A stretch of 50,083 nt of DNA from Stutzerimonas stutzeri KOS6 (GCF_000307775.2 NZ_KK020678.1:269105-319187); one strand, 5' to 3'. Numbered from the stretch's first letter, positions 1 to 11,265 are shown. The notes: generated from the sequence alone by a model not told the origin. Made by a program: numbers and translations.

Positions 1-22
1 GATCACGTCCACCAGGCGAGCC

Positions 23-130
23 GGTGGATGTGAAAATCGACATCCACCCTACGGCTTCATGACTGGCCGTAGGGTGGGCTTCAGCCCACCACCGGTGCCT
101 GATCGATGGTGGGCTAAAGCTCCACCCTCG
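23..130. repeat. REP/BIME-like cluster of inverted repeats
   Basis: Several short palindromes are stacked just beyond the fadE stop codon. GGTGGATG (23-30) pairs with CATCCACC (41-48), CCCTACGG (47-54) with CCGTAGGG (67-74), GGTGGGCT (73-80) with AGCCCACC (83-90), and a related half follows at 108-130. The arrangement resembles the extragenic palindromic repeats common in Pseudomonas and could also stop fadE transcription. The family assignment is by appearance only. Confidence 0.6.
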
Positions 131-145
131 GGCTGCTGTCCGGGC

Positions 146-2590
146 TCAGCGAATGCGGCCGTCCTGCAACTCGAGCTCGTCCTTGGCGAAGTCGTCCACG
201 TCGATCACCTTGCGTCGCGCCAGTTCGGCCGTCCGCAGTTGTTCGGCCTCGGTGGCGTCGAGGGCGCCGGCTGCCAGTGCCGCATCGATCATGCTCTCGC
301 CGGCAGCGGGTGTGACCGTGCCGCCTTTGACCGCCTTGCCCAGCTTCTTCGCTGCGCCCTGACTGGCGGCGAGCATTTCGAACGCATGTTTCAGCGCGCC
401 GAGCGGCTGCTCGGGGTCATGCGGGCGGTACATGCCGTCGAGGATGCGTTCCAGCGCCGGGTCGCCTTCGGGGCGGCCGAGCAGGGCGGCGACTTCGGCG
501 TCCAGCGCATCGGATGGCCCCTTGTGCCGTGCGCCGAAGGGGAACACCAGGGCCTGCAGCAGGTGGCCGAGGATTCGGTTGGGGAAGTTGGCCAGCACCT
601 CCTGCAGCGCGGTTTCGGCTTTTTCGAGACAGTCCTCCAGCGCCCAGCGCAGCAACGGCTCCTGTTCGCTGGGGTGGCCAAGGTCATGGAACTGCTTGAG
701 CGCCGCCGATGCGAGATAAAGGTGGCTGAGTACGTCACCGAGGCGGGCGGACAGGCGCTCGCGACGCTTGAGTTCACCACCCAGCAGCATCATCGACAGG
801 TCGGCGAGCATGGCGAACGCCGCCGCAATGCGGTTGAGGGCGCGGAAGTAGGGCTGTGTGACGTTCGTCCCGGGCACACGCCCCATCAGGCCGAAGCTGA
901 GGCCCAGCAGCAGAGTGCTGGCAGTGTTGCTGACGGCGAAGCCAATGTGCTGCATCAGCAACTCGTCGAACTTCACCACCGCCGCATCGCGGTCCGGTTC
1001 GTGGACCAGCTCCATCTCACGCAGCACGAATGGATGGCAGCGGATCGCACCCTGGCCGAAGATCATCAGGTTACGCGAGAGGATGTTGGCACCCTCCACG
1101 GTGATGGAAATCGGCGCCGACAACCACATCCGGCCGAGGTAGTTGTTCGGCCCGAGGATGATGCCCTTGCCGCCGTGGATATCCATGGCGTCGGTGATGC
1201 AGGCTCGGCCGCGTTCGGTGAGGTGATACTTGAGGATTGCCGAAAGCACCGAGGGCTTCTCGCCCAGGTCGACGGCGTTGGCGGTGAGAATCCGCGCGGC
1301 ATCCATCAGCCAGGCATTGCCGCCGATCCGCGCCAGCGGCTCCTGGATGCCCTCGAAGGCGGCCAGGGGCACATTGAACTGCTCGCGGACCTGCGCATAG
1401 CGGCCACTGACATAGCTGCAGACCTTGGCTGCGCTGGTGCCGGTCGCCGGCAGGGAGATCGAGCGGCCGACCGAGAGGCAATTCATCAGCATCATCCAGC
1501 CTTTGCCGATCATGTCGCGGCCACCAATGATGGCTTCCAGCGGCACGAAAACGTCCTTGCCCCAGTTCGGTCCGTTCATGAAGGCCGCGCCCAGTGGCAG
1601 ATGACGGCGGCCGATCTCTACGCCGGGGGTGTCGGTGGGGATCAGCGCCAGGCTGATGCCCAGTTCTTCCTCATCGCCCAGCAGATGCTCCGGGTCGTAG
1701 GTCTTGAAGGCCACGCCGAGCAGCGTGGCCACCGGACCGAGGGTGATGTAGCGCTTCTCCCAGTTCAGGCGCAGACCGAGTACTTCCTCGCCCTGCCAGA
1801 GGCCGCGACAGATCACGCCGCTGTCATTCATGGCGCCGGCGTCGGAGCCGGCGTAGGGGCCGGTCAGTGCGAAACAGGGGATATCCGTGCCGTTGGCCAG
1901 GCGCGGCAGGTAATGGTTGCGCTGTTCGTCGGTGCCGTAGTGCATCAGCAGCTCGGCCGGACCGAGGGAGTTGGGCACCATCACGGTGCTGGCCAGGTCG
2001 CCGCTGCGGGTGGCCAGCTTCATGACGATCTGCGAATGGGCATAGGCCGAGAAGCCCTTGCCGCCATATTCCTTGGGAATGATCAGGGCGAAGAAACCTT
2101 CGGCCTTGATGTAGTCCCAGGCCGCCGCTGGCAGGTCCATGCGCTGGGCGATGTCCCATTCGCTGACCAGGGCGCAGAGGGTTTCGGTGGGGCCGTCGAG
2201 AAACGCCTGTTCTTCCTCGGTCAGGCGCGCCCGTGGGTAGCCGAGCAGGGTGTCCCAGTTCGGCCGGCCGCTGAACAGCTCACCGTCCCACCAGACGGTG
2301 CCGGCATCGATGGCATCGCGTTCGGTGGCGGAAATGGGTGGCAGCACCTTCTTGAACCAGTCGAACATCGGGCCGCTGAAATACTTGCGGCGCACATCGG
2401 CGACCAGCAGCGGCACGGCTACGGCGATCAGTGCCAGCCAGAGCAGAAGGACCACCACACCGGAGGTTTCGGCCGCGGTCATGAAGATCAGGTAGGTGGC
2501 GACGATCGCCAGTGCCAGTCGGGGTGATACGCGTAGGTGGGCGAGCATGGCAATGCCGAGCAGGAGTATCAGTAGCCAGAGCAGCGTCAT
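146..2590 (-). CDS. fadE: acyl-CoA dehydrogenase, FadE type
   Basis: Membrane-associated acyl-CoA dehydrogenase for the first, FAD-dependent step of fatty acid beta-oxidation. The 814-residue product has two N-terminal hydrophobic segments (about residues 1-65), then an acyl-CoA dehydrogenase core containing ALTGPYAGSDAGA and ITVEGANILSRN, then the long C-terminal extension that separates FadE from ordinary 380-residue enzymes. The start is the ATG at 2590, giving MTLLWLLILLLG and the usual length of about 815. The reading frame stays open a further 88 codons upstream, but that sequence is Arg/Ser-rich and unlike the family. No operon partner is visible; the mscS-type gene upstream is on the same strand 91 bp away. 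Confidence 0.92.
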   Translation of the reverse strand: MTLLWLLILLLGIAMLAHLRVSPRLALAIVATYLIFMTAAETSGVVVLLLWLALIAVAVPLLVADVRRKYFSGPMFDWFKKVLPPISATERDAIDAGTVWWDGELFSGRPNWDTLLGYPRARLTEEEQAFLDGPTETLCALVSEWDIAQRMDLPAAAWDYIKAEGFFALIIPKEYGGKGFSAYAHSQIVMKLATRSGDLASTVMVPNSLGPAELLMHYGTDEQRNHYLPRLANGTDIPCFALTGPYAGSDAGAMNDSGVICRGLWQGEEVLGLRLNWEKRYITLGPVATLLGVAFKTYDPEHLLGDEEELGISLALIPTDTPGVEIGRRHLPLGAAFMNGPNWGKDVFVPLEAIIGGRDMIGKGWMMLMNCLSVGRSISLPATGTSAAKVCSYVSGRYAQVREQFNVPLAAFEGIQEPLARIGGNAWLMDAARILTANAVDLGEKPSVLSAILKYHLTERGRACITDAMDIHGGKGIILGPNNYLGRMWLSAPISITVEGANILSRNLMIFGQGAIRCHPFVLREMELVHEPDRDAAVVKFDELLMQHIGFAVSNTASTLLLGLSFGLMGRVPGTNVTQPYFRALNRIAAAFAMLADLSMMLLGGELKRRERLSARLGDVLSHLYLASAALKQFHDLGHPSEQEPLLRWALEDCLEKAETALQEVLANFPNRILGHLLQALVFPFGARHKGPSDALDAEVAALLGRPEGDPALERILDGMYRPHDPEQPLGALKHAFEMLAASQGAAKKLGKAVKGGTVTPAAGESMIDAALAAGALDATEAEQLRTAELARRKVIDVDDFAKDELELQDGRIR

Positions 2591-2681
2591 GAGTCTTGTC
2601 CTTTTATAGATAAATCGACTTCCGTCTTCAGCATAGGCGCTTGCACCATCGCAGCGAAGTGGCAGGGCGTCGCCGCGGCAT

Positions 2682-3833
2682 TTATTCCTGTGCGCTTGAC
2701 TGGGGGCCGCGTGGTTGCGCGGCAGACTCGTCGGCAGCCTGGCTGCTGGTCGAGGCTCTCTGCTGAGGCATGCCGGCCACCGTGACCTCCGGCAGCCGGC
2801 CGCCGATGAACTCGATGCTGCGGGTCGGGAAGGCGAACTGCACGTCCATTTCACGGATGCCGGCCAGCAGGGCGAGGTTGATCTCCTGCTGAGTATCCAT
2901 GTACCGGTTGTAGTCCGAGACCTGCATGATGTAGACGACTTCGAAGGTCAGCTGGCTGTCATCGAAGCCCAGGAAATGCGCGCGATCGAACTTGGCCACC
3001 TCGATACCTTCGATGATCCGCTTCACCAGTTCGGCCACTTCTTTCACCTTCTCGGTGGGTGTGTCGTAGGTGATGCCGAATTGGAAGACGATGCGCCGGG
3101 TGTTCATGCGCTTGTAGTTGTGCACGATCTGCCGAAGCAGGTCGGCATTGGCGACGACGACCTGCTCACCGCTGAGTGCACGAATGCGGGTGGTCTTCAG
3201 GCCGATGTGCTCGATGTTGCCGGCGACTTCGCCGAAGACCACGAAGTCGCCTATCTCGAACGGTTTGTCCACGCCGATCGACAGCGAGGCGAAGATGTCG
3301 CTGAGCAGCGTCTGTACCGCCAGGGCAATGGCGATACCGCCGACCCCGAGGCTGGCAATCAGGGCGGTGATGTCGACTCCGAGGTTGGCGAGGATCGACA
3401 GCAGCATCATGGTCCACACCACGATGCGGATCATGATGCCGATGATGGTGGTGGTCACCGGGTTGCGGGCCTTGCCGTCGCGGGCCAGGCTTTCCATCCA
3501 CAGGCGTACGCCGGTATCCATCCACAGGGCGATCTGGAAGGCCAGGGCGATGAACCAGCCATGGGACATGGTCGATTCCCAGCGTGCCGGAAGCTCCACC
3601 GTCTTCAGCGCGATGAGCAGCGAGAAAGCCAAGATCAGCAGGTGACTGGTGCGAGCGAGCAGTTCGGCGGCAATGCCGAGGAATTTGGTCCTGGAACCGG
3701 TGGCGAGCTTGCTGAGGCGCCTGGTGACGATACCGAGGATGGTGCGCAGGATCAGGTAGCTGGCGATGGTGATGCCCAGCACGATGGCGACGTCGATCCA
3801 GAATGTTTCGTTGAGCAGGGCGTCCCAGTTCAT
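2682..3833 (-). CDS. MscS-family mechanosensitive channel
   Basis: Inner-membrane small-conductance mechanosensitive channel that relieves osmotic downshock. The 383-residue product has about five hydrophobic helices in the first 190 residues. The pore-lining segment is recognisable as GVGGIAIALAVQTLLSDIF (about residues 160-180), and the beta domain DKPFEIGDFVVFGEVAG follows. The C-terminal 40 residues are a Ser/Ala/Gln-rich tail with no fold apparent. It is longer than E. coli MscS (286 aa) and closer to YbdG/MscS-like proteins with extra N-terminal helices. ATG at 3833; a weak GGAGG-like sequence lies in the upstream 10 bases. Confidence 0.88.
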   Translation of the reverse strand: MNWDALLNETFWIDVAIVLGITIASYLILRTILGIVTRRLSKLATGSRTKFLGIAAELLARTSHLLILAFSLLIALKTVELPARWESTMSHGWFIALAFQIALWMDTGVRLWMESLARDGKARNPVTTTIIGIMIRIVVWTMMLLSILANLGVDITALIASLGVGGIAIALAVQTLLSDIFASLSIGVDKPFEIGDFVVFGEVAGNIEHIGLKTTRIRALSGEQVVVANADLLRQIVHNYKRMNTRRIVFQFGITYDTPTEKVKEVAELVKRIIEGIEVAKFDRAHFLGFDDSQLTFEVVYIMQVSDYNRYMDTQQEINLALLAGIREMDVQFAFPTRSIEFIGGRLPEVTVAGMPQQRASTSSQAADESAAQPRGPQSSAQE

Positions 3834-4154
3834 CCAAATCCTCCGGCAAGGGTGTGCTTGATGCAGTGAAGACCACGTTTTTCAGTGGCCCTCACTGCGC
3901 AGAAGTTCCCCGGTCGGAAGCATACGACTGTCGCTGAAAGAGCGCTGCGCGCCCGTTCGAGCGCAGGGCGGCAGCGGTTGATCCCGGCCTGCGGTGTCGA
4001 TCGACCGGCAGGCGGATAGCATGCTCGCATCTCGTTACCGGGCGCCCTGCACCCTGGCCATGGCGGCAAGCTTGGCGCGCCGTCGCGCGAACTCAGGGCC
4101 GTAACTATGCAGTGGAAACAGGTCGCGCAGGCGCATCGGCAAAGCTGGCGGCGC
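3834..4154. other. intergenic, possible 33-codon ORF
   Basis: No convincing gene. On the minus strand 4035-4136 is an open 33-codon frame (Arg-rich, starting MRLRDLFPLH) with GC-rich codons but no clear ribosome binding site. It begins 18 bp after the small membrane ORF ends. I cannot tell whether it is translated. Nothing else is seen. Confidence 0.25.
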
Positions 4155-4250
4155 TCAGCTGATTATGCGAGACAGGTTTGGCAGGATCAGGATCACTGCC
4201 GTGGCGATGACGATCAGCGTCACCTGCCGGAATTTCTTCTGCTTGAGCAT
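4155..4250 (-). CDS. small single-span membrane protein
   Basis: A 31-residue frame with the sense of a real small membrane protein. It has a basic start (MLKQKKFRQ), an uninterrupted hydrophobic segment (VTLIVIATAVILIL) and a short polar end. I do not recognise it. The frame is open further upstream, but the ATG at 4250 puts the basic residues directly before the helix. The purine-rich run just upstream could serve as a weak ribosome binding site. Function unknown; it could equally be a chance frame. Confidence 0.4.
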   Translation of the reverse strand: MLKQKKFRQVTLIVIATAVILILPNLSRIIS

Positions 4251-4481
4251 GACATGGCCTTTTTCTTTTTTATGTTGTGCGGATTGTCGCCTGGTCAGAA
4301 GGGCGGGAAAGCATGGCTCGCTCGATTTCACGCCGCGCTGGCTTGGAAATGAGACGTGCCGAACATTTACCCCTGAGGGATAAACGCCAGCAAGTTTCAC
4401 GCCACAAATCCGCGATTGCCGTTGAGCTGCACGGCTCATTCACTTGTCTCCTATTAAGTACACGGTTCTGGAGACAAACCA

Positions 4482-4994
4482 ATGAATGCACAGAAGCTAC
4501 CGCTATTGCTGCTGTTGTCCGCTTTCGCCGCTACTGTGTCAGCGCAGGAAGATGGCATGACCCTGCAGCAGGAGCGCGACCGAATGGGCACCGATTTGCA
4601 GGAAAATCGCCAGCAGATCGGGCGGGACATCAACCGTATTCGCGAGCCGGGCGCCGCGCCGAATCAGCTGCCCGGCGCTAACCGGGGTGGTGTGCAGAGC
4701 GATGCGGACAATCCGCGGCCGCGTGTGCCCGGCGCGGCGAATCCGCCGGCAGGGACGCGGCTACCGGGTACCCGGGACAACCTGGAGCAGCCGACTGACG
4801 GCGCGCCGACCAGTCCGGCTCCCGGCACGATGCCGCCATCCACGACTCCCGGTGCTGCCAATGGAAACGCCAACCCGGCTGGCGTCACTCCTCCGGGTGG
4901 AATCGGAACAGGTGGCGGTAACGCTGCGCCGGGTGCCGCTAGGGGAGGCGCCACGACGGGCGGCCCAACCGGTGGCGCGGCGGGGCAGCGTTAG
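4482..4994 (+). CDS. secreted Pro/Gly-rich low-complexity protein
   Basis: A 170-residue protein with a clear Sec signal peptide (MNAQKLPLLLLLSAFAATVSA, cut expected near residue 21). A short charged helical stretch (about residues 25-55, QQERDRMGTDLQENRQQIGRD) follows. From about residue 56 to the end it is Pro/Gly/Ala/Thr-rich with repeated PGA, PGT and GG units. No cysteines and no known domain. A GGAGAC ribosome binding site sits 8 bases before the ATG. The low-complexity tail suggests a flexible periplasmic or envelope linker protein. Function not recognised. Confidence 0.75.
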   Translation: MNAQKLPLLLLLSAFAATVSAQEDGMTLQQERDRMGTDLQENRQQIGRDINRIREPGAAPNQLPGANRGGVQSDADNPRPRVPGAANPPAGTRLPGTRDNLEQPTDGAPTSPAPGTMPPSTTPGAANGNANPAGVTPPGGIGTGGGNAAPGAARGGATTGGPTGGAAGQR

Positions 4995-5026
4995 CTGTCG
5001 CTGGGAGCCTTTGCCGTCATTGCCGA

Positions 5027-5452
5027 TCAGGTGCCCAGGCGTGCAAGGCTGGCGGGGTCCGGTCGGCCGTCAAAGAAGGCGCGCAAGGCTTCCTCGAATA
5101 GCGCCGGTTGCGGTGCGGTGCGGGCGAACAGTGTCATGCAGGAATGGAACTTGCGATCGTCCGGGCTCCCAAGAATGCGCTGCGCACTGGCGGAACGATG
5201 TTCGAGCATCGCTTCCGTGCAGGCTCGCAGTCGTGTCCCCAATAGCGGGTGCTGCAGATAGGCGAGCGCCTCGTTTCGGCCGGAAATGGCGTAGCGCTGC
5301 GCCATGGCGCTGTGGCCAAGCCCTTGCAGCTGGGGAAAGACGAACCACATCCAGTGCGTACGCTTGCGACCGGCCCGCAGCTCGTCCAGCGCTTGCTGGT
5401 ACTGGCTCTGCTGGGCGTCGACGAAGCGTTGCAGGGCGTAGGGGTCGGGCAT
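5027..5452 (-). CDS. DUF1810 family protein
   Basis: A 141-residue soluble protein matching the DUF1810 pattern: N-terminal PYALQRFVDAQQ, then the family signature HWMWFVFPQLQGLG, AMAQRYAI, and LGTRLRACTEAML and FHSCMTLF further on. The family is widespread, of unknown biochemical role, and usually stands alone as here. The start at 5452 is supported by an AGGAA motif about 8 bases upstream. No partner genes. Confidence 0.88.
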   Translation of the reverse strand: MPDPYALQRFVDAQQSQYQQALDELRAGRKRTHWMWFVFPQLQGLGHSAMAQRYAISGRNEALAYLQHPLLGTRLRACTEAMLEHRSASAQRILGSPDDRKFHSCMTLFARTAPQPALFEEALRAFFDGRPDPASLARLGT

Positions 5453-5554
5453 GGCGGCGTTCCTGTGAAAAGGATGCCGGGCAATCTGCTACAGGCTGGT
5501 AAATGCGACAACCGCTGGCGGACGCGCGGTGCCTGAGGTGTGTCTGGGCTAAAC

Positions 5555-5594
5555 GCAAAAACCCCTGGCTTCGCGGGAAGTCAGGGGTTTTGCT
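5555..5594 (-). terminator. Rho-independent terminator of tRNA-Ser
   Basis: A long inverted repeat (CAAAAACCCCTG against CAGGGGTTTTG) lies 12-50 bp beyond the 3' end of the tRNA on the minus strand. Read on the minus strand, the stem is GC-rich and followed by a T-rich arm. It is nearly symmetric and may also work on the other strand. Confidence 0.8.
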
Positions 5595-5605
5595 TGAATC
5601 GAATC

Positions 5606-5695
5606 TGGCGGTGAGGAAGGGATTCGAACCCTTGATACGATTTCTCGTATACACACTTTCCAGGCGTGCTCCTTCAACCGCTCGGACACCTCACC
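5606..5695 (-). tRNA. tRNA-Ser (anticodon GGA)
   Basis: A 90-nt gene with a seven-pair acceptor stem (GGTGAGG with CCTCACC), a D-arm beginning TGTCCGAGCGGTTGAAGG, anticodon loop CTGGAAA giving GGA, a long class II variable arm (TACGAGAAATCGTA) and T-loop GGTTCGAATCC. The CCA is encoded. The long variable arm and GGA identify serine. No integrase lies beside it, so it is not the attachment site of the island. Confidence 0.96.
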
Positions 5696-6035
5696 GGATC
5701 GACGGAGGTTCATGTCCGTCGAGGCGCGCTAATGTAATCGAACGAACTGCCTTTGGCAAAAACTTTTTTAGCTTATTCATGCGCTTAACAAATCCGCTTC
5801 ATGCGGGCGGTGGCTTTGCGTGGATGCGCTCGACGCTATCGCCGGCTATCCGGGCATGTGATCGGCGCAGGGGGGCTGCAATGCCATCAAATGGCGCCGC
5901 CGCCAGGCCGGCCGTCTGTACGTGCCATTTGCTGCGATGGATGGCAAAAGGGTGACCGGCCGGTCGGTCGCCGCGCTTTACCTGGGGCGGAGCGCTGGGT
6001 AACGTCTGTCCACTTCAAAAACAAGGAATCTCGTC
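5696..6035. other. intergenic upstream of crotonase
   Basis: About 340 bp with no supported gene. It holds the tRNA-Ser promoter (minus) at its left end and presumably the crotonase promoter (plus). An AAGGAA ribosome binding site is visible just before 6036. No strong palindrome is seen. Confidence 0.4.
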
Positions 6036-8082
<2,047 letters not shown>

Positions 8083-8139
8083 GCAATCCCGTGCGCGGCG
8101 CCATTCGCGCCACGCCGCCAACTTAGCGAGAGCAATTGA

Positions 8140-8421
8140 ATGAGCGATAGCCTGCAACTGGTTCTGGAAGACGTCGACGGAACCCAACTGGAAACCTCCT
8201 GTACCCGTTTCGCCGTGATCTGGCAGGGGCGTGAGGTGTGGATTCAGCAGGTCGGCAATGGCCAGCTGATGATCGGCGTGGATGTCGAGGATGGCGATAC
8301 CGAATACGCCAACCTGGTGCTGCGTCCGCTGGCCACCAATCTGGTCAGCCTGCAGCTGGAGATGGAGCCGGTCGAGGCCGATGACGACGAGCACGTCCAC
8401 GGCCCTGACTGCAATCACTGA
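8140..8421 (+). CDS. small conserved acidic protein between aruC and aruE
   Basis: A 93-residue acidic protein, starting MSDSLQLVLEDVDG and ending in a His/Cys-containing tail (DDDEHVHGPDCNH) that could bind a metal. A protein of this kind is found just before aruE in Pseudomonas (loosely annotated as topoisomerase II-like, which the sequence does not support). It lies 57 bp after aruC and 12 bp before aruE, so it is likely in the same transcript. A GCGAGAG element precedes the ATG. Function unknown. Confidence 0.8.
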   Translation: MSDSLQLVLEDVDGTQLETSCTRFAVIWQGREVWIQQVGNGQLMIGVDVEDGDTEYANLVLRPLATNLVSLQLEMEPVEADDDEHVHGPDCNH

Positions 8422-8433
8422 CGGCAGGCTGGC

Positions 8434-9432
8434 ATGCTCGCCATCGGCAAGCTACTGGAACTGACCCTCGCGGGGCGCGAGCCCTGCGAGAAGATCCAGC
8501 TCACCCCCGCCGGGGTGAAGCTGCACTGGCTGGCCGACGGCGCGCTGCTGGTATCGCCGCCGACCTGCCAGGATCAGGGCCTCGACCTGCTGCTTTCGGC
8601 AGGTGTGCATGGCAATGAGCTCATCCCCATCCATGTCCTGGATCGGCTGATCCGCGCGCTCGCCCGCGGCGACGTGCAACCCCGGGCGCGGCTGTTGCTG
8701 CTGTTCGCCAATCCTGCGGCGATGCGCCGCATGGCGAGGGAGGTCGACCATGACCTGAATCGTCTCTTTCGCGGCGCGCATGCCGACGTGTGGGGTGCAG
8801 AAGCCATTCGGGCGGCGGAGCTGGAGGCGTTGGTCAGTGGGTTTTTCAACCGTTCTGGTCGCCAGCGCCGACACTACGATTTGCATTCGGCGATGCGTCC
8901 GTCGCAGCTCGCTCAGTTCGCCATCTGTCCCTGGCAGGCCGGCCAGCGGGTGGCGTCCGATGTGCTGGACCGGCTGCAGGGGTTGGCCATCGAGGGCGTC
9001 GTGCTGCAGCGTCAGGCCACTGCCACCTTCAGTGCGCTGAGCGCCATGCTGCACGACGCCGAGGCGCTCACCGTGGAGCTCGCCGAAGGCAAGGGCCAGG
9101 CACTGGCGCCCGCGGTGACGCGGTTCGAGGCCGGCCTCATTGCGATGATCGAGGGGCGCCCAGCGCCATCCGATGTACAGGCGCCGCCGCAACTGCTGCG
9201 GGTCTCCCGCGAGATCATCAAGCGCAGCCCGCGGTTTCGGCTGTGCCTGCCGGCCGACATCGAAAACTTCGCACCCGTCCCGCCCGGTAGTGTTCTGGCC
9301 GAGGATGACGGGGCTCGCTGGGTGGTCGACGAGCCGGGTGCACGCATCCTGTTTCCCATGGCGGATGTTGCCGAAGGGCAGCGCGTGGCGCTGCTCGTGG
9401 TGCCGCTGGACGCGTCCGAAGCGCAGGGCTGA
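8434..9432 (+). CDS. aruE: succinylglutamate desuccinylase
   Basis: Zinc-dependent last enzyme of the AST pathway, hydrolysing N-succinylglutamate to succinate and glutamate. The 332-residue protein has the AstE/AspA metallocarboxypeptidase motifs: HGNE with His59 and Glu62 as zinc ligands, DLNR at about 107-110, and YDLHSAMR with the third ligand His151. The start is ATG at 8434, 12 bp after the preceding gene. With AruC 350 bp upstream, it covers only the transamination and last steps; aruF, G, D and B are not in this window. Confidence 0.92.
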   Translation: MLAIGKLLELTLAGREPCEKIQLTPAGVKLHWLADGALLVSPPTCQDQGLDLLLSAGVHGNELIPIHVLDRLIRALARGDVQPRARLLLLFANPAAMRRMAREVDHDLNRLFRGAHADVWGAEAIRAAELEALVSGFFNRSGRQRRHYDLHSAMRPSQLAQFAICPWQAGQRVASDVLDRLQGLAIEGVVLQRQATATFSALSAMLHDAEALTVELAEGKGQALAPAVTRFEAGLIAMIEGRPAPSDVQAPPQLLRVSREIIKRSPRFRLCLPADIENFAPVPPGSVLAEDDGARWVVDEPGARILFPMADVAEGQRVALLVVPLDASEAQG

Positions 9433-9519
9433 GACGGCCGGCCGAGGAAATGGATGGTTGCAATTGGCCCTTTACGCCCTTATCTACCACCTCTCCCTTC
9501 GTGTTGTGTGCATATTCTT

Positions 9520-10449
9520 ATGAGTACTGCTCTGTCCATCCGGCAGTTGACCAAGACCTACGGCAACGGCTTCCAGGCCCTCAAAGGCATCGATCTGGAC
9601 GTGGCCGAAGGTGACTTCTTCGCCTTGCTCGGCCCCAATGGCGCCGGCAAATCCACCACCATCGGAATTCTTTCCACTCTGGTAAACAAGAGCGGCGGCA
9701 CGGTCAATGTGTTCGGCCACGACCTGGACCGTGACCCGTCCGGGCTCAAGCGTTGCCTGGGCGTGGTGCCTCAGGAGTTCAACTTCAACCAGTTCGAGAA
9801 GGCCTTCGACATTCTGGTCACCCAGGCCGGCTACTACGGCATCCCGGCGAAGATCGCCAAGGAGCGGGCCGAACGTTACCTCAACCAGTTGGGCCTGTGG
9901 GACAAGCGTGATGTGTCGTCGCGGATGCTTTCCGGCGGCATGAAGCGTCGCCTGATGATCGCCCGTGCGCTGATCCACCAGCCGCGCCTGCTTATCCTCG
10001 ATGAGCCCACGGCAGGCGTGGACATTGAGCTGCGCCGTTCGATGTGGTCGTTCCTCACCGAGCTCAACCGGGAAGGCATCACCATCATCCTCACCACCCA
10101 TTATCTGGAGGAGGCCGAGCAGCTATGCCGCAACATCGGCATCATCGACCACGGCCAGATCGTCAAGAACACCAGCATGCGCGAGCTGCTCAAGCAGCTG
10201 CACGTGGAAACCTTCCTGCTCGACCTCAAGGAATCGCAGCTGGTGGCGCCTGAACTGGGCAATTATCCGTCTCGCCTGATCGACCATCACACCCTCGAGG
10301 TGCAGGTCGAGAAGAGCCAGGGCGTGACCGAGCTGTTCCGCCTGCTCAGCGCGCAGGGCATCGAGGTGCTGAGCCTGCGCAACAAGACCAATCGACTGGA
10401 GGAGCTGTTCGTGTCGCTGGTGGAGAACAACCTGAAGGTGAAGTCATGA
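9520..10449 (+). CDS. ABC exporter ATP-binding protein (YadG type)
   Basis: A 309-residue ATPase subunit of a two-gene ABC exporter. It has Walker A GPNGAGKST at residues 38-46, a Q-loop in VVPQEF, signature LSGGMKRRL, Walker B LLILDEPTAGVD and a switch His in TTHYLEEAEQ. A C-terminal domain of about 90 residues follows, as in YadG and daunorubicin-type ATPases. The start is set at MSTALSIRQL; the frame is open upstream but without a ribosome binding site, and the 12 bases before this ATG also lack a good one. Its stop overlaps the permease start by 4 bp (ATGA). Substrate unknown. Confidence 0.88.
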   Translation: MSTALSIRQLTKTYGNGFQALKGIDLDVAEGDFFALLGPNGAGKSTTIGILSTLVNKSGGTVNVFGHDLDRDPSGLKRCLGVVPQEFNFNQFEKAFDILVTQAGYYGIPAKIAKERAERYLNQLGLWDKRDVSSRMLSGGMKRRLMIARALIHQPRLLILDEPTAGVDIELRRSMWSFLTELNREGITIILTTHYLEEAEQLCRNIGIIDHGQIVKNTSMRELLKQLHVETFLLDLKESQLVAPELGNYPSRLIDHHTLEVQVEKSQGVTELFRLLSAQGIEVLSLRNKTNRLEELFVSLVENNLKVKS

Positions 10450-11225
10450 GCGGCGAACTGCGTCCCAACCTGGTTGCGCTGCAGACCATCGTTCAGCGCG
10501 AGATTCGCCGTTACACCCGTATCTGGCCGCAGACGCTGTTGCCCCCGGCGATCACCATGGTGCTGTATTTCGTCATCTTCGGTAGCCTGATCGGTGCGCG
10601 GATCGGCGAGATGGGCGGCTTCAGCTATATGGACTACATCGTGCCGGGGCTGATCATGATGTCGGTGATCACCAACTCGTACAGCAACGTGGTGTCGAGC
10701 TTCTTCAGTACCAAGTTCCAGCGCTCCATCGAAGAGCTGCTGGTCTCGCCGGTCTCGCCACACGTGATCGTCATCGGTTTCGCCCTGGGCGGCATCACGC
10801 GCGGCCTGGCGGTGGCAGTGATCGTGACGCTGCTGTCGATGTTCTTCACCGATTTGCGGGTCCACCACCTGGGCGTCACGGTGCTGGTGATCACGCTGAC
10901 GGCGAGCATCTTTGCTCTGGGCGGCTTCATCAATGCGGTGTTTGCCCGTAACTTCGATGACATCTCGATCATTCCGACCTTCGTCCTGACGCCGCTGACG
11001 TACCTGGGCGGGGTGTTCTATTCCATCAATCTGCTGTCGCCGTTCTGGCAGACGCTGTCGCTGGCCAATCCGGTGCTGCACATGGTCAATGCCTTCCGTT
11101 ACGGCATCCTCGGCGTTTCGGATATCCGCATTGGCGTGGCCATCAGCTTCATGCTGGTGGCGGTGGCGGTGCTCTATCTGGTTTCCGTACGTCTGCTCCA
11201 GACCGGGCGGGGGATGCGCCAGTAA
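10446..11225 (+). CDS. ABC exporter permease (YadH type, ABC-2)
   Basis: A 259-residue ABC-2 membrane protein with six hydrophobic segments. The cytoplasmic FQRSIEELLVSPVSP segment and the conserved SIFALGGFINAVFARNFDD and PLTYLGGVFYSI match YadH. It is translationally coupled to the ATPase through a 4-bp overlap and forms the membrane half of the exporter. A terminator follows at 11266. Substrate unknown; related E. coli genes are also uncharacterised. Confidence 0.9.
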   Translation: MSGELRPNLVALQTIVQREIRRYTRIWPQTLLPPAITMVLYFVIFGSLIGARIGEMGGFSYMDYIVPGLIMMSVITNSYSNVVSSFFSTKFQRSIEELLVSPVSPHVIVIGFALGGITRGLAVAVIVTLLSMFFTDLRVHHLGVTVLVITLTASIFALGGFINAVFARNFDDISIIPTFVLTPLTYLGGVFYSINLLSPFWQTLSLANPVLHMVNAFRYGILGVSDIRIGVAISFMLVAVAVLYLVSVRLLQTGRGMRQ

Positions 11226-11265
11226 TCGTGCTGTAGCTGGCCATTGCACCGATGTCGCTGAAAAG

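Noticed and set aside
59..2527. Very long plus-strand open frame (over 800 codons)
   Set aside because: It is antisense to fadE, which has full-length family motifs. The long frame is a by-product of GC-rich codon use, and its translation is His/Gln/Arg-rich with no domain.
2715..3869. 384-codon plus-strand frame
   Set aside because: Antisense to the MscS-type gene; composition rich in His, Asp and Gln and without motifs.
5606..5695. tRNA-Ser as the island attachment site
   Set aside because: The flanking genes are core on both sides and no integrase is near; the integrase is at dusA, 12 kb away.
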